From contig CAKTEQ010000004.1 of NCBI GenBank assembly GCA_934552825.1, forward strand, positions 62,001 through 126,000: a stretch of DNA of 64,000 bases, given 5' to 3'. The notes beneath the pieces are model-generated. The model worked only from the letters and a program-made list of their open reading frames with translations, did no database searches and was not told the DNA's origin. Position numbers and translations under genes: made by a program. Positions 42,512-49,879 of the stretch are shown one piece after another (position 1 is the first letter of the stretch; the number at the start of each line of letters is the position of its first letter). Origin of the DNA: an uncultured Oscillospiraceae bacterium (GTDB lineage Bacteria; Bacillota; Clostridia; Oscillospirales; Oscillospiraceae).

Positions 42512-43465
42512 TCACGGCGCCGGCGGACTTTCGGCTGCCGGATCGTACCAGATATAGCTGCCGCTGTATTCGTCCAGCTTTATCGCGCAGTCCACGTCCG
42601 CCCTGTCGCACAGGTACAGAACACCCCTGGCAAAGCCCAGATCATCCGCCAGGCCGTTAACAACAGAGTCGTACGCGCAGCTTCCCTGGGTCGAATAGGC
42701 GCAGCGTTCCCTCAGCGCCGAGGCGATATTTTCCACCGTCATGTCCTCCCGTGCTTCCCGGATTCCGTCCAGAACAGCGTCAGCCTCCTTATTGAGCCGG
42801 ATGCGCATGCTGTAAGCCAGATCCGGCGTCATCCCGTAGTCAACTGTCAGCTCGACTATACGGTGCAGCCCGCTCTCCGGATACAGAGTTACCTCATATG
42901 CTACGCTCTCTGTTATTCCCGCCAGCTCTGACGCCTCCTGCGCAAGTCTGCGCACCTCATCGTCGCTCATAGGCAGATATGAGATATTAAACGCCGCATA
43001 CTCATCTCCCCCGGAGAAAGCGTCCCGAAAGGCCTGCTCAAGATTATAATAACTCACGTCCCGGAGTGCGCTTATCTGCTCCGGCGTCTTTTTATACGTG
43101 AAATATATGTTTATCTCGGAATAAGACACCATGCTCAGCTTTTCGTGAGATATGTACTCTATCCCGTAGGCGCCCAATGCGTCGTCCTGAAGGGAGAGGC
43201 ATATGCGGGTGAGATCATCCGTTATGCTGCCCTCATAGTCCCGCGCCCGGACCGTACCCATATCGGTGCCCTGGCGCACGAAGTACACTATGGCCGACTC
43301 AAGGCTTCTGGCGTTGGACACCTCGATAGCCGAGGATTCGTCCAGTTCCACATACTGTTCATAGTGCTTCTCCGCCGATGAGTAGCTCCGCTCCAAAAGC
43401 TGGGAACAGCCCGTGCAGACCACCATGAGCGCCGCCGTTATCAGGGCGAGTATCCTCTTTTTCAC
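42512..43465 (-). CDS. Lipoprotein with a degenerate transglutaminase-like domain
   Basis: A 317-residue exported protein with lipobox VCTGC at about residue 20. A helical N-terminal part is followed by SYSEINIYFTYKKTPEQ and a C-terminal region (about residues 245-305) that recalls transglutaminase-like folds: ENIASALRERCAYSTQG, GLADDLGFARGVLYLCDRADVDC and YSGSYIWYDP. The position where these enzymes carry the catalytic Cys reads DDLGFA here, and the His-Ala-Trp segment is missing, so the domain should be inactive. The protein ends abruptly in a Pro/Ala tail. 27 nt upstream of it is the YitT gene, but reading in the same direction from further left; shared transcription is possible. Confidence 0.65.
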   Translation of the reverse strand: MKKRILALITAALMVVCTGCSQLLERSYSSAEKHYEQYVELDESSAIEVSNARSLESAIVYFVRQGTDMGTVRARDYEGSITDDLTRICLSLQDDALGAYGIEYISHEKLSMVSYSEINIYFTYKKTPEQISALRDVSYYNLEQAFRDAFSGGDEYAAFNISYLPMSDDEVRRLAQEASELAGITESVAYEVTLYPESGLHRIVELTVDYGMTPDLAYSMRIRLNKEADAVLDGIREAREDMTVENIASALRERCAYSTQGSCAYDSVVNGLADDLGFARGVLYLCDRADVDCAIKLDEYSGSYIWYDPAAESPPAP

Positions 43466-43492
43466 TGCTGTTCCCTCCTTTTAACAGGTTTA

Positions 43493-44347
43493 TTATACGT
43501 TCGGCGAAAAGCCGTTGCCGAGCACCTCCGTGGCGGCACAGATTATGAAAAACGCGTCCGGGTCAATAGCCTTTACGAGCTTTTTCATCTGCCCCACCTG
43601 GCGGCGCTTCACCGCGCAGAGTATCACGTTTTTCTCCGTGCCCGTATAGGCGCCGGTCCCGTGGATAAATGTCACGCCGCGCACAAGCTGCTTCTCCACC
43701 GCTTTTGATATCTCCTGATATTTATCGCTGATAATATAGGCAATCCGGGCATCCTCGCTGCCATAGAGAATTGCGTCGCTCACAATGGAACTGACATAGA
43801 ACACCACCACGGCATACATGGCGCTGCTGAGGCTTTTGAATACCACCACCGCGCACACGGCAATGGCAGCGTCGATAACAAGGATTATGCGACCCATTTT
43901 CGCGTTCGGGCGTCGCTTTCTGATGAGGGCGGCGACTATGTCGACACCCCCTGTCGTGCTGCCGAAATAGAACACGATGCCCAGCCCCGTTCCGCTGCTG
44001 AGGCCACCGTATAGCGCCGCGAGGAGAGGCTCAGTCTCCACCCCCGGCACAAAGGAAAACAGGTCCACCATCAGCGACAGCACCACCGTGCCGTACACCG
44101 TGCCTATGACGAATCTGCGTCCCAGCTTTATATATGCCAGCACGAAGAGGGGCACGTTGATAATGAGTATCAACACGCCGACGCTGGGTGCTCCCAGCAG
44201 GCGGTTGATTATCATAGCGGCGCCGGACGCGCCGCCAGGCACGATGTCATATGGGCTGAGGAACAGATTGAAGCCCAGCCCGTAGATCCCGCAGGCAAAT
44301 GTTATCGCGAGATATTTTATTATCAGTTCCACTTTACGGTTCTTCAT
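43493..44347 (-). CDS. YitT family membrane protein (DUF2179)
   Basis: A 284-residue protein with five or six membrane helices in the first 190 residues, starting KYLAITFACGIYGLGFNLFL and including PGGASGAAMIINRLLGAPSVG, a strongly conserved block. A cytosolic DUF2179 domain follows (RIAYIISDKYQEISKAVEK, GVTFIHGTGAYTG, KRRQVGQMKKLVKAIDPDAF). Firmicutes carry many paralogues; function is poorly defined. It begins 12 nt after the parC stop and may be read from the same transcript. Confidence 0.92.
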   Translation of the reverse strand: MKNRKVELIIKYLAITFACGIYGLGFNLFLSPYDIVPGGASGAAMIINRLLGAPSVGVLILIINVPLFVLAYIKLGRRFVIGTVYGTVVLSLMVDLFSFVPGVETEPLLAALYGGLSSGTGLGIVFYFGSTTGGVDIVAALIRKRRPNAKMGRIILVIDAAIAVCAVVVFKSLSSAMYAVVVFYVSSIVSDAILYGSEDARIAYIISDKYQEISKAVEKQLVRGVTFIHGTGAYTGTEKNVILCAVKRRQVGQMKKLVKAIDPDAFFIICAATEVLGNGFSPNV

Positions 44348-44359
44348 CGCCCTATCTCC

Positions 44360-46606
44360 TTAAAACAGGCTGCTCTGCACCTCCGGCAGGTCCTCCTGAC
44401 GGAGCAGGGCTCCCGCCGCTGGTATTTTACGCACTCTGTACCGGGAAACATTTTCGATCCCCGTCTCCTCAAGGCTTACGATTTTCTCCAACTGAGCCTT
44501 TTTCTTAAGGCTCAGTACCGCGACGCCCTGTGTGGAGCGGGAGGTCTTCGGCGCGAGGAGCGCCGTGGAGAACACGAGGCAGCGTCCGTCAGTTGAATAG
44601 AGTGCCAGCTCCCCATCCTCCTTCATCATACGCACCGCTGTGAGAGGCGCCTTATCGCTGTAAGCTCCGGTGAGCCGACGGCGGTTGGACTTTGTCGCGT
44701 AAGCCTCGAGGGCTATCTTCGCCACCTTGCCGTTTTCAAATGCAAAGATCATGCTGCCCCTGTAATCCCCCGGCAGGCACATATAAACGACGCTCTCACC
44801 CTCGTCCATGCCCAGCTTTCCCGGCAGGTAGTCCCCCAGGACGGAAGCCTTTGTGTCCTCAAAGTCGGCAAGGCGGCTCTTATATACCTGGCATTTATCC
44901 GTGAAGAACATTATCTCCGAGGCATTGCTCGTCTCAAAGCTCTGCGCAGAACCGTCCCCCTGCTTATACTTCTGCTCTCCGCTCATGCGCAGACTCTGGG
45001 GCGTGATCTTCTTTAAGTAACCCTCTCTTGAGAGGAAAACCGTGACCGGATAGTCCGGCACCTGCTCCTGCTCTTCCTCTGCCTGGATAAGCTCATCCGG
45101 GTATACGATGCCGGTCTTTCTTGGCGTATCGTACTTTTTCACTATGGCTTTTAGCTGAGAAACAATGATGCTGTTGATGCGTTTTTTGCTCTTCAGCGTC
45201 GCTTCCAGGTCGGCGATGGTCTTTTCCAGGTCCGCCGTCTCCGCAACCTTTTTGACGATATACTCTTTATTTATGTTGCGCAGTTTTATCTCCGCAACAT
45301 ATTCCGCCTGCACCTCGTCGATGCCGAAGCCTATCATCAGGTTCGGTATGACCTCGCTCTCCTGCTCCGTCTCCCTGATTATCTTTATGGCCTTGTCAAT
45401 ATCCAGAAGTATCTTTTCGAGACCCTTCAGCAAGTGCAGCTTCTCCCTCGCCTTCTCGAGGTCGAAGTACACTCCCCGGCGGACACATTCGCTGCGCCAG
45501 GCGGTCCACTCGTCCAATATCTCACGGACGCCCATGACCCTCGGGAACCCGGCGATAAGTATATTGAAATTGCAGGCGAAGCTGTCCATAAGAGGCGTGA
45601 GCTTCATGAGCTTTGCCATGAATTTATCCGGGTCAACGCCGCGCTTCAGGTCGATGGCGAGCTTGAGTCCGGACAGGTCCGTCTCGTCCCGCATATCGCT
45701 TATCTCCCGTATTTTCCCGGCCTTTATAAGCTCCGCGACCTTGTCCATTATCGCCTCGCAGGTCGTCGAATAGGGTATCTCGTATACCTCTATGAGGTTC
45801 TCCTTCTTCAGGTATCTCCACCGGCAGCGCACCTTGAAACTGCCCCGCCCCGTGGAATATATCTCCTGCATAGCCTGCTGGTCGAAAATTATCTCGCCCC
45901 CCGTGGAAAAATCCGGTGCGAGAAGGGTCGACATGATGTCATGCTGCTCGTCCTCTATGCAGGCTATTGCGGTATTGCACACCTCAGTGAGGTTAAAACC
46001 GCAGATATTGCTCGCCATGCCCACGGCAATGCCCTGGTTCGCGGCGACAAGGATGTTTGGGAACGTGGTGGGCAGCAGGGTGGGTTCCTTCATGGTGCTG
46101 TCATAGTTGTCCTGAAAATCCACAGTGTCCCTGTCGATATCCCTGAAAAACTCCCCGCAGATAGGGGAGAGCTTCGCCTCCGTGTATCGGGAGGCGGCGT
46201 ATGCCATGTCCCTTGAATAGACTTTGCCGAAGTTGCCCTTGGAGTCCACGTAGGGCGTGAGGAGCGCCTCATAGCCTCTTGACAGGCGCACCAGCGTCTC
46301 ATAGATAGCGGCGTCGCCGTGGGGATTGAGCCGCATTGTCTGCCCCACGATGTTGGCGGATTTCGTCCGGGCTCCCGTGAGCAGATTCATCTTGTACATG
46401 GTGTACAGGAGCTTTCTGTGGGAGGGCTTGAAGCCGTCTATCTCCGGAATCGCTCTGGATACGATAACGCTCATGGCGTATGGCATATAGTTCTGCTCCA
46501 GCGTGTATGTTATGGGCTGTTCCTCCACCTTCGCCTTCAGACCGACGACGTTGGGATTATTAACTTTTTTAGCGGCAGGCTCCCCGGAGCCTTTCTTTTT
46601 TGCCAT
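44360..46606 (-). CDS. parC: Type IIA DNA topoisomerase subunit A (ParC/GyrA-like)
   Basis: A 748-residue DNA-cleaving subunit. The winged-helix core runs from residue 30 with AIPEIDGFKPSHRKLLYTMY and ANIVGQTMRLNPHGDAAIYE; the catalytic Tyr is in AASRYTEAKLS near residue 141. The C-terminal part has beta-pinwheel repeats but no clear GyrA box, which favours topoisomerase IV. In the quinolone-binding helix the residue equal to E. coli GyrA Ser83 is Ala and the Asp87 position is Glu. Its partner ATPase subunit lies upstream on the same strand, with one small gene between. Confidence 0.9.
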   Translation of the reverse strand: MAKKKGSGEPAAKKVNNPNVVGLKAKVEEQPITYTLEQNYMPYAMSVIVSRAIPEIDGFKPSHRKLLYTMYKMNLLTGARTKSANIVGQTMRLNPHGDAAIYETLVRLSRGYEALLTPYVDSKGNFGKVYSRDMAYAASRYTEAKLSPICGEFFRDIDRDTVDFQDNYDSTMKEPTLLPTTFPNILVAANQGIAVGMASNICGFNLTEVCNTAIACIEDEQHDIMSTLLAPDFSTGGEIIFDQQAMQEIYSTGRGSFKVRCRWRYLKKENLIEVYEIPYSTTCEAIMDKVAELIKAGKIREISDMRDETDLSGLKLAIDLKRGVDPDKFMAKLMKLTPLMDSFACNFNILIAGFPRVMGVREILDEWTAWRSECVRRGVYFDLEKAREKLHLLKGLEKILLDIDKAIKIIRETEQESEVIPNLMIGFGIDEVQAEYVAEIKLRNINKEYIVKKVAETADLEKTIADLEATLKSKKRINSIIVSQLKAIVKKYDTPRKTGIVYPDELIQAEEEQEQVPDYPVTVFLSREGYLKKITPQSLRMSGEQKYKQGDGSAQSFETSNASEIMFFTDKCQVYKSRLADFEDTKASVLGDYLPGKLGMDEGESVVYMCLPGDYRGSMIFAFENGKVAKIALEAYATKSNRRRLTGAYSDKAPLTAVRMMKEDGELALYSTDGRCLVFSTALLAPKTSRSTQGVAVLSLKKKAQLEKIVSLEETGIENVSRYRVRKIPAAGALLRQEDLPEVQSSLF

Positions 46607-46651
46607 AAGTCTGTCCTCCTGGCGCCCGTGAATGCTCAGCGGGCGGGGAAT

Positions 46652-46903
46652 TTATTTGAATTTTTTGCCGCAGAAGGGGCACTCTTCCATGTTTTTGAAC
46701 TTTCCTGAGAGGTGCCTGCCGCAGTTTTCGCATTTGCACAGCGCCAACTCCACGACGATCGCGCCCACGCAGCAGAATATGCCGACGGCACTCAGTATCT
46801 TGCTCACCGTGGGCAGCATATACATGCACAGCGCCACGACCTCGAACACAATTACCGCGCCTATGAGATACTGGAATAAGCTTCTCGCTTTTTTATAACC
46901 CAT
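46652..46903 (-). CDS. Small membrane protein with C-terminal zinc ribbon
   Basis: An 83-residue protein. Two hydrophobic helices (about residues 12-30 and 36-54) are followed by a zinc-ribbon: CKCENCGRHLSGKF and ECPFCGKKFK, two C-x2-C knuckles. The cysteines would face the cytosol. It sits between the two topoisomerase subunit genes on the same strand, 11 nt after parE and 45 nt before parC, so it is almost certainly cotranscribed. I know no role for such a protein in topoisomerase function. Confidence 0.8.
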   Translation of the reverse strand: MGYKKARSLFQYLIGAVIVFEVVALCMYMLPTVSKILSAVGIFCCVGAIVVELALCKCENCGRHLSGKFKNMEECPFCGKKFK

Positions 46904-46914
46904 TGCGCGCCTCC

Positions 46915-48894
46915 TCAGGAAATATCCGCCAGGTCCAGGAACTGATGTCCCACCTGGGCTATGTGGTCTTTTCTGCCGCTGAGATTATCCCCAAGGAGCA
47001 GGTCGAACACCCGTGCCGTCTCCTCCGCGTCCTCGGGCATTACTCTGATAAGGCGGCGCGTATCCGGGTTCATAGTGGTCATCCACATCATATCCGCCTC
47101 ATTTTCGCCAAGACCCTTTGAGCGCTGGATAGTGAGCTTTTTACCCTGGAGTTCCTCAAGTATCGCCGCCTTCTCCTTCTCGGAATAGGCAAAATAAGTC
47201 TTGTCCTTGCAGTTTATCTCATAGAGAGGCGACTCGGCGATGTACACGTACCCCTTCTGGATCAGAGTGGGCACAAGACGGTAGAGCATCGTGATTATAA
47301 GGGTACGTATCTGGTAGCCGTCCACGTCCGCATCTGTGCATATGATGACCTTGCTCCAGCGGAAAGATTCAATGTTGAAGGCATTTATGTCCTTCTTTGA
47401 GGTCTTGACCTCCACACCGCAGCCCAGGACTTTTATGAGGTCCGTAATTATATCGTTCTTAAATATCTTTTCATAATCCGCCTTGAGGCAGTTAAGTATC
47501 TTGCCCCGGACTGGAATTATCGCCTGGAACTCCGCGTCCCGGGAGAGCTTGCAGGCGCCGAGGGCGGAGTCACCTTCTACGATATATATCTCCCGCCGGG
47601 AGATATCCTTCGTGCGGCAGTCCACGAACTTCTGCACCCGGTTCGCAATGTCCACGTTTGCCGTTAGCTTTGTCTTCAGGTTCAGGCGTGCCTTCTCCGC
47701 GCTCTCACGGCTGCGCTTGTTTATGAGCACCTGCTCCGCGATGCGCTCCGCCTCCGCCCGGTTTTCGATGAAGTATACCTCCAGGTTGCTGCGGAAGAAG
47801 TCCGTCATGGCATCCTGAATAAATTTATTGCGTATGGCTTTCTTCGTCTGGTTCTCGTAAGAGGTCTGGGTAGAGAAGCAGTTTGTCACCAGGACAAGGC
47901 AGTCCTGGATATCGTTGAATGTTACCTTGCTCTCATTTTTATTGTACTTGTTATTCTGGCGCAGATAGGCGTCGATGGCGGAGACAAATGCGCTCTTTGC
48001 CGCCTTCTCCGGCGAGCCGCCGTGCTCCAGGAAGGATGAGTTGTGATAATACTCGATGAGGTTTATCTTGTTGGAAAAGCACACCGCGGCAGACATCTTC
48101 ACCTTGTATTCCGGCTTGTCCTCCCGGTCTCTGCCCTTCCGCTCGTCCTGCCAGAACTGGGGCATTGTGAGGCTCTCCTCACCCACGATCCCGTTGATAT
48201 AGTCCATGATACCGTTCTCATAGCAGAAATCCGTTGTCTGGAACTTGCCGTCCACCTGATTTACAAAGCGGAATGTAACCCCGGCGTTCACAACAGCCTG
48301 CTTTTTCAGCACATCCGTGAAGTAATCAGCGGGGATATCTATATCAGTGAACACTTCAAGATCCGGGCGCCATTTTATCTTCGTGCCCGTCTGGCGGCGG
48401 TTTGAAGGCTCCTCGTGCAGTCCGCCGATATTGCGTCCCTTTTCAAAGTGGAGCGTGTATTTTTTACCGTCCCTGAAAACGGTCACGTCCATATACTCTG
48501 AGGAATACTGGGTGGCGCAGGAGCCGAGGCCATTCAGTCCCAGTGAGTATTCGTAGTTATCACCGGAGTTGTTATCATACTTACCTCCGGCGTAAAGCTC
48601 GCAGAAAACAAGCTCCCAGTTATATCGTCCTTCCTTGCTGTTATAATCCACCGGGCAGCCCCGTCCGTTATCCTCCACCTCAATGGACTTGTCCTCAAAG
48701 CGCGTAACGGTGATGAGCTTGCCGTGTCCCTCCCTCGCCTCGTCGATGGCGTTTGAGAGTATCTCGAACACCGCGTGCTCGCAGCCTTCCAGCCCGTCAG
48801 AGCCAAATATTACGCCCGGGCGTTTGCGGACTCTGTCCTCGCCCTTCAGGGAGGATATGCTGTCGTTATCGTATTTTTTGGCGGTTTTCGTCAT
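46915..48894 (-). CDS. parE: Type IIA DNA topoisomerase subunit B (ParE/GyrB-like ATPase)
   Basis: A 659-residue ATPase subunit. The GHKL domain has EILSNAIDEAREGHGK and EVDNGRGCPVDY-type residues (SIEVEDNGRGCPVDYN), and the ATP lid SLGLNGLGSCATQY. The TOPRIM domain has IVEGDSALGACKLSRD, near residue 440, and the metal-binding DADVDG. The end of the protein reads GLGENEADMMWMTTMNPDTR. The start is the ATG 6-7 nt after AGGAGG; 20 extra codons upstream have no such site. The gene has its own promoter and leads the small zinc-ribbon gene and parC. Confidence 0.93.
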   Translation of the reverse strand: MTKTAKKYDNDSISSLKGEDRVRKRPGVIFGSDGLEGCEHAVFEILSNAIDEAREGHGKLITVTRFEDKSIEVEDNGRGCPVDYNSKEGRYNWELVFCELYAGGKYDNNSGDNYEYSLGLNGLGSCATQYSSEYMDVTVFRDGKKYTLHFEKGRNIGGLHEEPSNRRQTGTKIKWRPDLEVFTDIDIPADYFTDVLKKQAVVNAGVTFRFVNQVDGKFQTTDFCYENGIMDYINGIVGEESLTMPQFWQDERKGRDREDKPEYKVKMSAAVCFSNKINLIEYYHNSSFLEHGGSPEKAAKSAFVSAIDAYLRQNNKYNKNESKVTFNDIQDCLVLVTNCFSTQTSYENQTKKAIRNKFIQDAMTDFFRSNLEVYFIENRAEAERIAEQVLINKRSRESAEKARLNLKTKLTANVDIANRVQKFVDCRTKDISRREIYIVEGDSALGACKLSRDAEFQAIIPVRGKILNCLKADYEKIFKNDIITDLIKVLGCGVEVKTSKKDINAFNIESFRWSKVIICTDADVDGYQIRTLIITMLYRLVPTLIQKGYVYIAESPLYEINCKDKTYFAYSEKEKAAILEELQGKKLTIQRSKGLGENEADMMWMTTMNPDTRRLIRVMPEDAEETARVFDLLLGDNLSGRKDHIAQVGHQFLDLADIS

Positions 48895-48939
48895 TTGCTG
48901 CCTCCTGTTTTTGCGCCTTTTACGCACAAATATACATTT

Positions 48940-48967
48940 ATTATAATAACACAATTTGCGCTTTCAA
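48940..48967 (-). promoter_or_regulatory. Promoter of the parE operon
   Basis: On the minus strand TTGAAA (48967-48962), 16 nt, TATAAT (48945-48940). Confidence 0.75.
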
Positions 48968-48990
48968 GTCAACAAACCCCGCTCTCAAAC

Positions 48991-49141
48991 GAAAAAGGGG
49001 GCGACTCATGCCGCCCTCTTCTTCTGATCCCATTTTAATTATCGCTGCGGAATAAAGGTCGCTTTCACGAAGTGACTTCGTGCTTTGCCGGCCCGGAACA
49101 TTTCTGTCCGTTCCACAGAGCATATTATGCCGCGGCATGAA
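48991..49141 (-). ncRNA. Candidate structured RNA or attenuator upstream of parE
   Basis: On the minus strand this 150-nt stretch contains, in order: TCATGCCGC; a GGAAC/GTTCC hairpin; a perfect CACGAAG-TCA-CTTCGTG hairpin; and GGGCG-N8-CGCCC running into CCTTTTT, a terminator. The first element also pairs exactly with GCGGCATGA inside the terminator (9 bp), so closing the long-range stem would break the terminator. It does not overlap any gene and ends before the parE promoter. I could not match it to 6S, SRP, tmRNA or RNase P RNA. No clear promoter was found. Confidence 0.45.
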
Positions 49142-49226
49142 AATAATAAACTCACCAAAACTTGTATTACCCGGCGCATAAACGGAAAAAATGGTAATAA
49201 CTATAAAACATACAGGAGAAATAAAT

Positions 49227-49505
49227 ATGGAGAATGAAAAACTCACCAGAAAAGAAAAAAGGCATGCCAGGACCGCTGGTTCTGAAAAGCGGCGGGAAAC
49301 CCTCGCCGAGCTGAACGACGTCATATGCCGGCTCAAATATCAGTATATTCTCTTTGACGCCTGCACTGACCCGGATCTCATTGAGGAGTGCATTTTCAGC
49401 ATCAACTCCCTTCAGGCCCGCTACGGCTATCTGCTTAAGCAGGCGAAGGATCTGGGACTGGAGAACCTCGCCGTATTCACGCCCAAGTCCGGCTCCAAAC
49501 ACTGA
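49227..49505 (+). CDS. yaaL: DUF2508 (YaaL-like) protein
   Basis: A 92-residue mostly helical cytosolic protein. After a basic start (LTRKEKRHARTAGSEKRR) the family core reads TLAELNDVICRLKYQYILFDACTDPDLIEE (given as LAELNDVICRLKYQYILF, DACTDPDLIEE), then SINSLQARYGYLLKQAKDLG. In Bacillus yaaL lies directly before bofA, as it does here. AGGAGA lies 8 nt before the ATG. Function unknown; the conserved pairing with bofA suggests a role in sporulation. Confidence 0.8.
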   Translation: MENEKLTRKEKRHARTAGSEKRRETLAELNDVICRLKYQYILFDACTDPDLIEECIFSINSLQARYGYLLKQAKDLGLENLAVFTPKSGSKH

Positions 49506-49549
49506 ACGTAAAAAGGGACATACCCGCTCCCGAAGGAGGTACATAAAGG

Positions 49550-49819
49550 ATGAACGCTGCCATATGGCTGATACTCGGCGCCGCGGTGCTATGCGGCGTT
49601 GTCATGCTGCTGAAAATTTTCGGCACACCCATACGCCTCGCCCTCAAACTCGCCCTCAACACACTGCTGGGCTTCGCGGAGCTGGTGGTGCTGAACTTTC
49701 TCGGCTCCCTGGTGGGCATAGGCATCGGCATAAATCTGGTCAACGCCCTCGTCGCGGCGGTACTGGGAATACCGGGAGTCTTCCTGCTGTTTCTCGTAAA
49801 ATGGCTGTTTGGCGGCTGA
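49550..49819 (+). CDS. bofA: BofA-family pro-sigma-K processing inhibitor
   Basis: An 89-residue membrane protein with two or three helices. The stretch ALNTLLGFAELVVLNFLG and the Gly-rich VGIGIGINLVNALVAAVLGIPGVFLL (given as GIGINLVNALVAAVLG, IPGVFLL) contain the Asn and Gly-Ile-Pro-Gly residues conserved in BofA. In Bacillus BofA holds the SpoIVFB protease inactive in the outer forespore membrane. GGAGG lies about 7 nt before the ATG. It supports the view that the organism forms spores. Confidence 0.9.
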   Translation: MNAAIWLILGAAVLCGVVMLLKIFGTPIRLALKLALNTLLGFAELVVLNFLGSLVGIGIGINLVNALVAAVLGIPGVFLLFLVKWLFGG

Positions 49820-49830
49820 GCCTGTAAAGA

Positions 49831-49866
49831 AAAGAGCGTGTGTCATACGACACACGCTCTTTGTTT
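49831..49866. terminator. Bidirectional terminator between bofA and hppA
   Basis: AAAGAGCGTGTGTC and GACACACGCTCTTT form a 14-bp stem with a 4-nt loop. Confidence 0.93.
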
Positions 49867-49879
49867 GTCCATTAAACGA

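Noticed and set aside
48991..49141. Assignment of the candidate RNA as 6S, SRP, RNase P or a cyclic-di-GMP riboswitch
   Set aside because: A 6S-like closing stem is suggested, but length and conserved segments of none of these could be matched by eye, so it is left unnamed.
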